Shown here in pieces: positions 36,237 to 45,821 of a stretch of 64,000 nucleotides of DNA. Position 1 is the stretch's first letter. Each line of letters opens with the position of its first letter. The notes under the pieces are model-generated. The model saw only the letters and a program-made list of their open reading frames with translations. It was not told the DNA's origin and searched no databases. Position numbers and translations under genes: made by a program. Source of the DNA: Maribacter spongiicola (GTDB lineage: Bacteria; Bacteroidota; Bacteroidia; Flavobacteriales; Flavobacteriaceae); contig NZ_SOAY01000010.1 in assembly GCF_004364165.1 (NCBI RefSeq), positions 957,098 through 1,021,097 on the forward strand, written 5' to 3'.

Positions 36237-39200
36237 ATGAAAATTATAACAAAAATTGAATTGAGTTTGAAATATATATTCAGTAGACATCGGATTCTGA
36301 TATTCTTTATGTTTTTTTCAATATTAGGGTTTTCACAGACGGCCACATTATCTGTTTCAGATGCTGACGCTTCTGAAAGTAACGGCGTTCCGAATCCGGG
36401 TCAATTTCAGGTGACACTAAGTAGTTTATTTGGCGTACCAGATATGGAACGTACCATTAATGTTATTGTGGAAACAGCAACAACAACTGCATTGGCAAAT
36501 GTTGATAGAGAACCGATTTCTGGTACTTTGATAATTCCATCTGGAGAAACAACAGGTTTTATAGATTTAGATATTATAGATGATTCTTTAGTTGAAGGGG
36601 ATGAGATTTTGTTTTTAAGCATCGAGCCTGGAGATAACTATACACAAAGTCCTTTTTTATCAGGTAGAACACAATCTATAACTGTTGTAGATAATGATTT
36701 TGCTCTTTTAGATATAGGTAATGTTCAAAGTACAGAAGGTAATAATTTAGTATTCAATATAAGGTCAGATAAACCAGTTGAATATGAACATGAAGTAACA
36801 GTTAATTTTTCAGGAGGCACTGCAACGAAAGGATCTTCTGGTTTTGTTGACCCTGATGATTATAATGGTGATCAGCGAACGGTTACATTTTTACCTGGAG
36901 AAGTTACCAAACAAATGGCAGTAGTAACGGGTAATGATACAACTGTTGAGGACGACGAAACCTTTATTGTAACTCTAACGAGTGATACCAATGCCAGTGT
37001 AACTGCGGGTGATACAGGAATTGGTACAATATTAAATGATGATTTTGCACAAGTTACCGTTGTAGCAAATAGACCAAATACTAATGAAAATGGCACAGGT
37101 AATAATGGGCGTTTTAGAATAGACTTAAGTGAGGAAAACGATACTGGAGGAGATATAATAGTAGGCTATACTTTTTCTGGTAGTGCTACAGAAGGGGATG
37201 ATTTTACTATTAGTGGAAATGCTATTATTCCTGATGGTTCAGACTTTACCAATATCAATATTATTCCTGTGAACGATGCTGATGTTGAAGGTGATGAAAC
37301 TGTAGTTATTACTCTAAATAGTGTGAACAGCGTTCAATATGAAATAGGTAGTCCTAATACAGATACAGTAACAATTGTAGACGATGATGTTGTTTTTATA
37401 GCCTCCATAGCTTCAACAGATGCTACCGCAAACGAAAGTCCACTTGGTAATGGTGTATTTACTATTGATTTGGGAGCGACAAATAACACGGGTTCACCAA
37501 TAGTCGTAAATTATACAAGAACTGGTACCGCAACATCGGGAGCTGATTTTACAGCATTAACTGGCTCAGTTTCTATTCCAAATGGTCAGAGAACTGGTCT
37601 TGTAACGATAACTCCTGTTAACGATTCTGATATAGAAAGTAATGAAACGGTAATACTCACTCTTGCTGCAGGTACTGGTTACACTGTTGGCACTCCAATT
37701 AGTGCAACAGTAGTTATTGTTAGTGAAGATGCCAATGTTGCCCAAATTACAGCATCTGATGGTACGGCCGCGGAAAGTAATGGAGCGGTTTCTCCTGGGG
37801 AATTTACGGTTAGTTTAAGTGCTCCAAATAATACAACAGGTCCAATTATAGTAAACTATGAAGTTAGTGGAACTGCGGGAAATGGTGTTGATTATACAGC
37901 TATAAATGCTAACGCTGTTAGTATTCCTGTTGGCGTACAACAAGTTGAAATTGATATTCTGCCAATTAATGATGCAATTCAAGAGGGTGCTGAAACAGTT
38001 ATACTCACATTAGCTACAGGAACAGGTTATATTTTAGGTTCTGGACCTACACGTACTGCAACCGTTCAAATTAATGATAATGACCAGGCAACATTAACAA
38101 TTTCTAGCGAATCATTGAATGAAGATGATGCGGTTGGTCAAATGATATTTGATGTAGTTCTTGATTTGGCAGTTGTGGGTGGTACAACAGTTACCTATTC
38201 TTTTCTCAATGATACTGCAATAAATGGTACTGATTATACCGGTACGAATGGTTCATTGACTTTTAATGGTACAGCTAACGAAACAAGGACTATTACTGTG
38301 CCTATTATCAATGATGCTGTTTTAGAAAATACCGAAACTTTTACTGTTCAATTGGGTTTACCAACCAATAATGTACAAAGGGCTGGTGGTGGTACGGCAA
38401 CTGGAACAATTCAAGATGATGATAATTGTGTTGCTGCACCGACCTTAGATACAACAGTTTCAAATATTTATTGTGTAGAAACAGCCGGAGATGATTTTTC
38501 TGCAAACCTATTCGATTTTACAAGTAGTACGGCTCCTGCGGGAACTGTTTTAACATGGAGTAGGGTTTCTAATCCTTTAAATACAAATTCTCACTTAACA
38601 GTTGCCGAAGCTCAAGATGTAAGTCTTCCCGCTTCATATTATGGTTTTTTCTATGATGCAGCCAATAATTGCGCAAGTGGTACCATAGAAGTGCAAATAG
38701 TTAGAAATGTACTGCCGCAATTGGTTGCTATCAATGATAATGAACGCTGTGGTCCCGGTACGTTGCTTTTAAGTGTTGTGCCAACTGATGGTGCTTCTAT
38801 TAATTGGTATGATTCTTTAGACGCGGTAACACCTATAGCAATGGGTGAAACATATACCACTCCTTCTTTAAACGCTACAGCTACGTATTATGTAGAAGCC
38901 ACCGAAAATGAATGTACTACAGAAAGACAACCTGTTGTGGCAAGAATAGGCTTTCAAGCCTCTACTGGTACCGCAACGAACGGTTCTATCTGTAATGTAG
39001 CCGCGAACGGACTTACAACCATTGATTTAGATTCGAGACTTTCTGGTGCAGATCCCGGAGTTTGGATTTTTGTTTCAGGTCCGCAAAACGATGTGTCTAT
39101 TAGCTCTACAAATGTTGTGGAATTCGAAGATTTTACTTCTGGTGCTTATATTTTTAGGTTTACGACAACAAATTCTACGGCACCATGCGAAAACCCTACG

Positions 39201-40667
39201 GTAGAAGTAACTATAAACGTAAGTGATTGTGAAACCGATGATGATAATGATGGTCTTCTAGGTGGTCAAGAGGTGGCTTTGGGTACAGATTCTAATAACC
39301 CCGATACAGATGGTGATGGTATTGATGACGGTGTTGAGGTTGGTGATGATATCGCTAACCCTTTAGATGAGGATGGTGACGGAATTATAGATGCGCTTGA
39401 TTCTAATACTGCAGATGCCGATAATGACGGAGTAAATGATCAGCAAGATTCTGCTAATAATAATCCATGTATACCTAATAGATTTAATGGTAATTGTGAT
39501 ACCGATGGTGACGGAATTTCAGATTTAGACGAGCAAACAAATGGTTCTGACCCTGATGATCCTTGTGATCCTGTGGCTGCACCTAATTGCGATGACCCTA
39601 TAGATTTAGAGGTGTTGAAATCCGTAGATAATATTGATGCATTAATTGGTGATACTATTATATTTAAAATATTAGTTACCAATTTATCCGATAGAACAGC
39701 AAGAGCAATTGTTGTTGGCGATCTTTTAGAATTAGGTTTTGATTTTGTTTCTGCAGACGCTCCTGAGGGTACTGATTATGATGAGGTATCCGGTAACTGG
39801 ACTGTTGCAGAACTTGCAGCAGGTATTTCTTTGGAACTATCTATTACAGTAGTGGTGGCAGAGCAAGGTCCTTATACGAATACTGCCGTATTACTAGAAT
39901 CAATTCCTTCGGATAGTAACCCTGAGAATGATGAAGCTACTGTAGAATTAAGTACAGAAGCTCCAGAAGGTGTCGATCTTAAAATTGAGAAAGAAGCTCG
40001 CCCAGATAAGGCATTGGTAGGTGATGAAGTAGAATTTATTATCCGTGTTACCAATATTTCTGATTCTGATTCGGTTACAGATATTGTTGTCAATGATTTG
40101 ATATCAATTGAAAACGGATTTGAATTTGTTTCTGCGGAGTCAGATTTTGGTGGTACTTATGATGAAGCTTCTGGTAATTGGAATATCCCCTCTCTAAATA
40201 GGGAAGAAACGGCTACGCTGAGAATTAGAGCTAGAGTTCCTGCAATGGGTACATATACGAATACTGCAAATATTGTAAGGTCTACACCAAGAGATGGTAA
40301 TACTGAAAACAATGAAGCGACTGTAGAGGTTGAAGTGATTCAGAAAAGTCCGGCTGATCCAGGATTCCTTTTTAATCAATTCTCGCCAAACGGTAATAAT
40401 CAGAATGAAGTTCTTCGTATTAATAGAACCATGACTAATCCAGATACAGGTGCACAGATAGAAGTTAATTTACAATACAAAATAAAAATTTACGATCGTT
40501 ACGGAAATCTTGTTTTTGAAACCGAAAAGGTAAATGATGGTGATGTTTGGGATGGTACTTATGAAGGAAAAGAATCGCCAAAAGGAACTTATTTTTATAT
40601 CATGAACTATAGTGTTAATAATCAACCTACAGTATTGGATAAAGGTTGGATACAGCTTATTAGATAA
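36237..40667 (+). CDS. Large Calx-beta/DUF11 surface protein with T9SS type B sorting domain
   Basis: A long exported protein (1476 residues from ATG 36237, MKIITKIELSLK, whose long signal peptide ends GFSQ; an ATG at 36222 is also possible, while the TTG at 36165 is unlikely). Five to six Calx-beta domains come first (about residues 35-720, each with a GTAT..DFT and DxxVEGDET motif). After them is an Ig-like region, then calcium-binding thrombospondin type 3-like repeats (DTDGDGIDDG, about 1000-1110). Two DUF11 domains (about 1120-1360) precede the C-terminal gliding-motility type B sorting domain (about 1375-1476, IYDRYGNLVFETEK). T9SS would export it and the next gene's PorP/SprF protein would attach it. 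Probably an adhesin; function inferred. Confidence 0.92.
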   Translation: MKIITKIELSLKYIFSRHRILIFFMFFSILGFSQTATLSVSDADASESNGVPNPGQFQVTLSSLFGVPDMERTINVIVETATTTALANVDREPISGTLIIPSGETTGFIDLDIIDDSLVEGDEILFLSIEPGDNYTQSPFLSGRTQSITVVDNDFALLDIGNVQSTEGNNLVFNIRSDKPVEYEHEVTVNFSGGTATKGSSGFVDPDDYNGDQRTVTFLPGEVTKQMAVVTGNDTTVEDDETFIVTLTSDTNASVTAGDTGIGTILNDDFAQVTVVANRPNTNENGTGNNGRFRIDLSEENDTGGDIIVGYTFSGSATEGDDFTISGNAIIPDGSDFTNINIIPVNDADVEGDETVVITLNSVNSVQYEIGSPNTDTVTIVDDDVVFIASIASTDATANESPLGNGVFTIDLGATNNTGSPIVVNYTRTGTATSGADFTALTGSVSIPNGQRTGLVTITPVNDSDIESNETVILTLAAGTGYTVGTPISATVVIVSEDANVAQITASDGTAAESNGAVSPGEFTVSLSAPNNTTGPIIVNYEVSGTAGNGVDYTAINANAVSIPVGVQQVEIDILPINDAIQEGAETVILTLATGTGYILGSGPTRTATVQINDNDQATLTISSESLNEDDAVGQMIFDVVLDLAVVGGTTVTYSFLNDTAINGTDYTGTNGSLTFNGTANETRTITVPIINDAVLENTETFTVQLGLPTNNVQRAGGGTATGTIQDDDNCVAAPTLDTTVSNIYCVETAGDDFSANLFDFTSSTAPAGTVLTWSRVSNPLNTNSHLTVAEAQDVSLPASYYGFFYDAANNCASGTIEVQIVRNVLPQLVAINDNERCGPGTLLLSVVPTDGASINWYDSLDAVTPIAMGETYTTPSLNATATYYVEATENECTTERQPVVARIGFQASTGTATNGSICNVAANGLTTIDLDSRLSGADPGVWIFVSGPQNDVSISSTNVVEFEDFTSGAYIFRFTTTNSTAPCENPTVEVTINVSDCETDDDNDGLLGGQEVALGTDSNNPDTDGDGIDDGVEVGDDIANPLDEDGDGIIDALDSNTADADNDGVNDQQDSANNNPCIPNRFNGNCDTDGDGISDLDEQTNGSDPDDPCDPVAAPNCDDPIDLEVLKSVDNIDALIGDTIIFKILVTNLSDRTARAIVVGDLLELGFDFVSADAPEGTDYDEVSGNWTVAELAAGISLELSITVVVAEQGPYTNTAVLLESIPSDSNPENDEATVELSTEAPEGVDLKIEKEARPDKALVGDEVEFIIRVTNISDSDSVTDIVVNDLISIENGFEFVSAESDFGGTYDEASGNWNIPSLNREETATLRIRARVPAMGTYTNTANIVRSTPRDGNTENNEATVEVEVIQKSPADPGFLFNQFSPNGNNQNEVLRINRTMTNPDTGAQIEVNLQYKIKIYDRYGNLVFETEKVNDGDVWDGTYEGKESPKGTYFYIMNYSVNNQPTVLDKGWIQLIR

Positions 40668-40675
40668 AATAAATT

Positions 40676-41656
40676 ATGGATTATAACTTTAATAAATCGA
40701 GTTATACTATTGCTTTGCTACTATTTTCTCTGTTAGGCTTTAACGCATTTGCACAGAAAGAACCGCAGTACACGCAGTACATGTACAATATTGGTAGTTT
40801 TAACCCGGCTTATGTTGGTACGGTAGAGAACCCAGAGTTTTCTGGGTTGTACAGAGCCCAATGGATAGATATTCCCGGTGCTCCTAGAACATTTCGTTTT
40901 GGTGCCAATCTACCTTTTCAAAATGAAAAAGTGGGTTTAGGTATTAATATCGTAAATGATGAATTAGGTCCTGCTACACAGACTTACGCTGATATTTCTT
41001 ATTCGTATCAAATAATGGTCACCGACGAAACGAAATTGTCTTTTGGTATTGATGCCGGTGGTTCTTTCTTAAATGTTGATTTTTCTAAAGGTACTTTTGA
41101 GAATCCTGGCGAAAATCTTAGTGATGAAATGCTTTCTAAATTTTACCCAACTGTTGGTGCTGGTGCATTCCTTTACTCAGAAGATTGGTATTTAGGTGCT
41201 TCGGTTCCTAATTTTCTGACAGAAGGTATTTATAATGATGAGATAGCCTCTGTAGTAGAAGATAAGATTCAATTTAACTTTATTGGGGGCTATGTATTTG
41301 AACTTTCAGATAATTTAAAATTTAAACCAGCATTTTTAGTGAACACGATTTCTGGTTCGCCGGTAAATGTGAACTTATCTAGTAATTTTTTAATTTCTGA
41401 TGTGGTTACAGCAGGGGTTTCTTATCGTTTAGATAATGCTTTTAGCGGTTTGGCAGGTTTTCAGATTTCTAATACATTGTTTGCAGGGTATTCGTATGAT
41501 TACAATACAAACCTTCTCGGCGAATTCAATAACGGATCACATGAGATTATACTTAAGTTTTACTTAGGTAGAAAAGGACCTTCAAAATCTAAAGGTAGTA
41601 GTGATAAGAATGCAAAAGGTAAACCTAAACAAGTAGATTCGCCCAGATTCTTTTAA
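40676..41656 (+). CDS. PorP/SprF family protein partnered with the Calx-beta surface protein
   Basis: A 326-residue outer-membrane barrel. It has a signal peptide (about 1-26, ending AFAQ) and the family hallmark PQYTQYMYNIGSFNPAYVGT. The last strand, HEIILKFYLG, is followed by a Lys/Ser/Gly-rich tail (about 303-326). PorP/SprF proteins are required for export or surface attachment of type B CTD proteins such as SprB. It starts 8 bp after the Calx-beta gene, which encodes such a domain, so the two are a functional pair. The OmpA-type gene follows after 11 bp. Confidence 0.94.
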   Translation: MDYNFNKSSYTIALLLFSLLGFNAFAQKEPQYTQYMYNIGSFNPAYVGTVENPEFSGLYRAQWIDIPGAPRTFRFGANLPFQNEKVGLGINIVNDELGPATQTYADISYSYQIMVTDETKLSFGIDAGGSFLNVDFSKGTFENPGENLSDEMLSKFYPTVGAGAFLYSEDWYLGASVPNFLTEGIYNDEIASVVEDKIQFNFIGGYVFELSDNLKFKPAFLVNTISGSPVNVNLSSNFLISDVVTAGVSYRLDNAFSGLAGFQISNTLFAGYSYDYNTNLLGEFNNGSHEIILKFYLGRKGPSKSKGSSDKNAKGKPKQVDSPRFF

Positions 41657-41667
41657 AGTGAACGAAA

Positions 41668-43578
41668 ATGAGATTTAAATTAATCATAGTATTACTAGCT
41701 TTTGTGCCATTCTTAGGTGCGGCCCAAGACAAAAAATCAAAAGCCGATAACCTTTTCTATGGCTATCAATACGAAAAGGCGATAGAAGCGTATAAAAGTG
41801 AAATGCAAAAAGATTCGTTAACTAATCATCAGTTATTGAATCTTGCAGATTCTTATTTTAGTACGGGTAGCTATGATAGGGCATCTGAGCTTTATTTAGA
41901 GGTGAATAAGAACGATACCATAATGTCTGTTAACAGATTCAATAAAATGTTGCAGAGCCTTTCTAAAAACTCCGAGAGAGATAGGGTGAAAATGTTCTTG
42001 AAGTCAAAAGCGGATAAATTATCTCCTGAACTTTTAGAAAATGCGGAGTTTAATTATAGTTTACTGGAAATTCCTTCTATTACGGATAACAGTGTTATAC
42101 GTGATTTGGGTGTTAATAGCGCGCAAGGCGATTTCTCGCCGGCATTTTATAAGAACGGAATATTGTTTAGTAGTAGTAGAGGTCGAAATACTAAAAATAT
42201 ATACGAACCTACTGGCGAATCTTATTTAGATATATACTTTGCAAGATTAAGTTCTGATAATAATTTAGTTGATGTAGAGACTTTTAAAGAAATTCATGCA
42301 ACCGACTTTCATAAATCTACACCATATTATTCTGAAAAACTTGAAACGTTTTTTTATATTCTATCTAACGAAGAAGATGGTGAGTTAAGGTATAATAAGA
42401 ATGGTAAAAATGCATTGGCAATAGGTACGCTTACTAAAAATGACAGGTTTAGATTTATATTAAAAGATTTAAGTACATCTTTTTACTATCCTTATTTCGA
42501 TGATAAAACTGAACGATTATATTTTGCAGCTAATTTCGACGATAGCTATGGTGGTACCGATTTGTATTATGTATACACGAATAACGGACAGATAATGTCT
42601 GCACCTATTAATTTAGGACCTAGAATAAATTCACCAGGGAACGAGATTGCTCCATACGTTTTTGATGGTAGTTTATATTTTTCTTCGGATATTTTTTATG
42701 GTCTTGGAGGGATGGATATTTACAAATCTAATATGTTGTCTAATGATACTTTCACCATACCGGTAAATCTTGGTGATGTCATAAATTCGACAGCAGATGA
42801 CTTCGGATTCATAATTAAGAATGCTGAGAATAAAGGTTTGTCTGGCTATTTTGCTTCAAACAGAAAAGGGGGCAAAGGCGGCGATGATCTTTATGGTTTC
42901 GAACTAAAAAATGCACCGGGCTTAAAGACATTTGCTGTAGGGGGTAAAGTAGTTAATTTGAAAACAAAGGCTGGTTTAAAAGGAGCACAAGTTAGGTTGT
43001 TGAATCAGCAAGGTGATGTTGTAAAAGAAGTCAGGTCTGGAGATGATGGTAGCTTTAGAATTGAAATACCATGGATGTCTCAAGTAACCATACAGGCTAT
43101 GAGCGATGGGTATTCTATATTTTCAACGGCATACTCAGAAAAAGGTATGGAAGAAATTCAAAACTCTGCTTTTAATATGGGATTGGCACGAATGGAGGAT
43201 TTAATTACCATACGTGAAGATAAGAATGTATTAAAACTAGAAAAGTTTTATTTCGACAAAGGTAAAGCTGTTATGAACGCCCAAGTGGAGACTGAATTGA
43301 AAAAGGTGGTAGATGCTGTAGTTCGTTTTCCTCAAATGAGAATCAGAATTCAATCGCATACCGATAGTAGAGGTAGTAATTCTAGCAATAAAAAGTTATC
43401 ACAAGAAAGAGCTGACGTTATTAAAAACTACCTTTTAACGAACGGGTTAACTTCAAATAACATTATTGAAGCAATTGGTTATGGTGAAGAAAACATTGTA
43501 AACAATTGCGTAAATGGTGCTTATTGTCTAGATTTTCTTCATAAACAAAACGAACGTACTTTATTTGTTGTAGAGTAA
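41668..43578 (+). CDS. PD40/OmpA-family outer-membrane protein of the T9SS surface locus
   Basis: A 636-residue protein: signal peptide (about 1-19), TPR-like helices (22-110), PD40/WD40-like beta-propeller repeats (about 140-400; FSSSRG, YFAANFDDSYGGTDLY, YFSSDIFYGLGGMDIY), a carboxypeptidase-regulatory-like domain (about 418-500), and a C-terminal OmpA domain that binds peptidoglycan (about 520-636; SHTDSRGSNSSNKKLSQERA). This architecture resembles PorE-type proteins, which link T9SS outer-membrane complexes to the cell wall. It is the third gene of the Calx-beta / PorP-SprF locus, so it likely anchors that complex. Confidence 0.93.
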   Translation: MRFKLIIVLLAFVPFLGAAQDKKSKADNLFYGYQYEKAIEAYKSEMQKDSLTNHQLLNLADSYFSTGSYDRASELYLEVNKNDTIMSVNRFNKMLQSLSKNSERDRVKMFLKSKADKLSPELLENAEFNYSLLEIPSITDNSVIRDLGVNSAQGDFSPAFYKNGILFSSSRGRNTKNIYEPTGESYLDIYFARLSSDNNLVDVETFKEIHATDFHKSTPYYSEKLETFFYILSNEEDGELRYNKNGKNALAIGTLTKNDRFRFILKDLSTSFYYPYFDDKTERLYFAANFDDSYGGTDLYYVYTNNGQIMSAPINLGPRINSPGNEIAPYVFDGSLYFSSDIFYGLGGMDIYKSNMLSNDTFTIPVNLGDVINSTADDFGFIIKNAENKGLSGYFASNRKGGKGGDDLYGFELKNAPGLKTFAVGGKVVNLKTKAGLKGAQVRLLNQQGDVVKEVRSGDDGSFRIEIPWMSQVTIQAMSDGYSIFSTAYSEKGMEEIQNSAFNMGLARMEDLITIREDKNVLKLEKFYFDKGKAVMNAQVETELKKVVDAVVRFPQMRIRIQSHTDSRGSNSSNKKLSQERADVIKNYLLTNGLTSNNIIEAIGYGEENIVNNCVNGAYCLDFLHKQNERTLFVVE

Positions 43579-43599
43579 TTATCGCCTATTTCAATAGTT

Positions 43600-44841
43600 T
43601 TAAAAAATAATGATATAGAAATAATAGAGGGCGAAACCAGACAAGAATAAAATTCCTGCATAGGTCAGTAGTTTTAATTTCTTGCCTGGTCGAAATTTTG
43701 GGTCTAGGTCATCGCTGGTTACATTTTTTAAATTCATATAGCCTACAATCGGCGCGACTACGAAAGAGACGAATGTAGCCAAAGCAACCAAATTTCCCAT
43801 ATTTGCACTAAACGCTGCTATAACTACAAAATTAATTAGAGTCAAAACGAATACGCCTACTGCGTATGCTGTTTTTGTGCTATACCATATAGTTTTTGGT
43901 TTTAACAGTGAAATGATATCTAAACTTACTCTTGCTAAAGCATCATGTGCGGTCATACAGGTACTGAACATTGTGGCAAATGCAGAAATGGCTATAAACA
44001 GATATGCCCATGAGCCAATATGTTGTGTAAATAACTGAACTACTTGATCAGCGAAACTTACCGCATTGTTACTGAGTTGTATGTTTGTTCCGTATAACGT
44101 ATACCATCCTATAATCATAAAAAAGACTGCTAATATGGCTGTAATGGTATAGCCAATATTAAACTCTTGTAAAGATTCTTTTAAGCTGGGCTTATCTTGA
44201 GTTTTCCATTTTTCAATACTCCATAAGCTGATCCAGCTAGATGCTTCTACGCTGGTGGGCATCCATCCAATTAATCCAATTAAAAACAGAATTCCAACTT
44301 CGTTAAAAATGGGTAAGGGTTTAAAGTCTGGCGTATGGCTCACTGGTCCTTTTACTAATACTAAAATTGTAGTCACTAATAATGCAAGAAATAATATGGT
44401 AACAACGAATTTTAAACTAATTTCCAAAAACTTGTATTTTCCGAAAATGAGTAATGCACTTATAATTAAAAATAAACTTAGTGCTACCATTGCGATAGAA
44501 CTATGCCCGATGCCAAATAAATTAATGAATAGACCGGCTGTAACGGTGTATAGAGCTGCGAGTATAGTGAAAGTTGTGACAAAACTAATTATAGCATAAA
44601 ACCATAAATAGCCCTTACCACGGTTTAAATAACCCTCTATTAAGGTCTTATTTGTAACATTAGTATACCGCACTCCAAATTCGAAGAACGGGTACTTTAG
44701 AACGTTCGCTAAAATTATAGGAATAACCATTAACCATCCATATTGGGCTCCTGCTTTTGTAGATAAAACAAGATGAGATGTGCCAATGGCCATACTCGCA
44801 AACAAAAGACCTGGACCTAAGTTTTTTAGTATTGTTTTCAT
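43600..44841 (-). CDS. Nramp-superfamily transporter, divergent subfamily
   Basis: A 413-residue membrane protein with about eleven hydrophobic segments in the LeuT-fold pattern of Nramp transporters. It opens LGPGLLFASMAIGTSHLVLS, where canonical Nramp metal transporters have the DPGN motif in helix 1. Helix 6 reads GLIGWMPTSVEASSWISLW, where canonical members have the MPH motif. The residues that bind Mn/Fe are therefore changed, so substrate cannot be assumed to be Mn2+ or Fe2+; Mg2+ or another solute is possible. It converges with the T9SS surface locus and follows the SanA-like gene on the same strand. Confidence 0.85.
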   Translation of the reverse strand: MKTILKNLGPGLLFASMAIGTSHLVLSTKAGAQYGWLMVIPIILANVLKYPFFEFGVRYTNVTNKTLIEGYLNRGKGYLWFYAIISFVTTFTILAALYTVTAGLFINLFGIGHSSIAMVALSLFLIISALLIFGKYKFLEISLKFVVTILFLALLVTTILVLVKGPVSHTPDFKPLPIFNEVGILFLIGLIGWMPTSVEASSWISLWSIEKWKTQDKPSLKESLQEFNIGYTITAILAVFFMIIGWYTLYGTNIQLSNNAVSFADQVVQLFTQHIGSWAYLFIAISAFATMFSTCMTAHDALARVSLDIISLLKPKTIWYSTKTAYAVGVFVLTLINFVVIAAFSANMGNLVALATFVSFVVAPIVGYMNLKNVTSDDLDPKFRPGKKLKLLTYAGILFLSGFALYYFYIIIF

Positions 44842-44905
44842 GCAGCGTTTTGGTTCGGTTGATTGTCTAAAATGTACTCTATTTAAATACAGCGCTGAAA
44901 TACGC

Positions 44906-45541
44906 CTATTTTATTTCAATAGATGCGCCATAAAATTTTGGTTGAGTATTCAATACCATATCTATGAATACTTTTACACGTGCTAAATACTCTCTTGTCT
45001 GAACTTTTAGGCCTTGACTTGTAGAAACGTCTTCAGCATTAAAGCCTATGGCTTTTAACCCTTTTTGTTCTGCAATATAGATAGCCCGTTCATTATGGAA
45101 TTTTTGAGAAATTACCGTTACGTTATCTAGTCCGAAAATAAACTTTGCCCTGAACATACTATCTAAAGTTCTGAACCCTGCATAATCTAAGAAAACAACT
45201 TCTTCTGGTATGCCGGCTTTGATAAGATCTTTTTTAAAGGTATTTGGCTCATTATAATAAATACTACCATTATCGCCGCTAACTAAAATAAATTTTATCT
45301 TTCCGGCATTATAAAGTTCCTTGGTGGCGTTTATTCGATAGGTGTAATATGGATTAGGAGAACCATTGGTTAATCTATTAGAAGTACCTAAAACGAGACC
45401 GACTCTATTAGCAGGTACTAATGCTACGTCTGAATACGTTTTGTCTTCTGCAGTACCTGAAATAATACTATTACAGGCAAATATGATTAGAATTAACGCT
45501 ATTATTAATAAACCCGATATTTTTAGTATTTTTTTCAGCAT
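44906..45541 (-). CDS. SanA/YdcF-like DUF218 membrane protein
   Basis: A 211-residue protein with an N-terminal membrane anchor (about 5-25; a possible lipobox IFAC near 20-23). The ElyC/SanA/YdcF (DUF218) domain carries VGLVLGTSNRLTNG, FILVSGDNG and FHNERAIYIAEQKG. SanA-like proteins affect envelope barrier function and vancomycin sensitivity in enterics; the enzymatic role is unproven. It is the last gene before the suspected element boundary and is transcribed away from it. Confidence 0.88.
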   Translation of the reverse strand: MLKKILKISGLLIIALILIIFACNSIISGTAEDKTYSDVALVPANRVGLVLGTSNRLTNGSPNPYYTYRINATKELYNAGKIKFILVSGDNGSIYYNEPNTFKKDLIKAGIPEEVVFLDYAGFRTLDSMFRAKFIFGLDNVTVISQKFHNERAIYIAEQKGLKAIGFNAEDVSTSQGLKVQTREYLARVKVFIDMVLNTQPKFYGASIEIK

Positions 45542-45610
45542 GCATTTGTAATGATAACTAAAGTTAATGAATAACTGAAGACTTTAATTTGAAAAGTATA
45601 TAAAATAAAA

Positions 45611-45642
45611 AAACCCCTGAAATCAATTGATTTCAGGGGTTT
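45611..45642. terminator. Perfect hairpin terminator abutting the element boundary
   Basis: Arms aaacccctgaaatcaa / ttgatttcaggggttt form a 16-bp stem with almost no loop, with an A run to the left, so it terminates minus-strand transcripts. Its position 2 bp from a tRNA-like 3' end fits a tRNA terminator. Confidence 0.85.
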
Positions 45643-45643
45643 G

Positions 45644-45666
45644 TGGTACTCGAGGCGGGAGTACCA
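45644..45666 (-). other. Candidate attachment site: tRNA 3'-end-like palindrome
   Basis: Plus-strand tggtactc / gagtacca arms flank a 7-base loop. Read on the minus strand the outer part ends CCCGC-CTCGAGT-A-CCA. This has the spacing of a tRNA gene end: five T-stem bases, seven acceptor bases, a discriminator A and CCA. The rest of a tRNA is missing to the right. A tyrosine recombinase starts 156 bp away. This is how a core copy left by integration into a tRNA 3' end would look. Alternatively it is just a small hairpin. Confidence 0.4.
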
Positions 45667-45821
45667 TTATTTTTAAACGTCCTTAAATCTTTTTAAATCC
45701 CTAGGTATTGTTATATATATTATAGTTAAATTTAGTTTCAATTAAATTTAACCGATTAAAATATCATTTGGTTGCCCCTTTTGTAGCCCTATTTTATCAA
45801 TTTTAATCAAGTACATTACTA

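Noticed and set aside
44255-44599. 114-codon plus-strand open frame opposite the Nramp-like gene
   Set aside because: Antisense to a well-supported membrane protein; no motif and no promoter.
45644-45666. Palindrome considered as a second terminator
   Set aside because: GC-poor 8-bp stem without a T run, and a full terminator lies 2 bp away; the tRNA-end interpretation explains its layout better but remains unproven.
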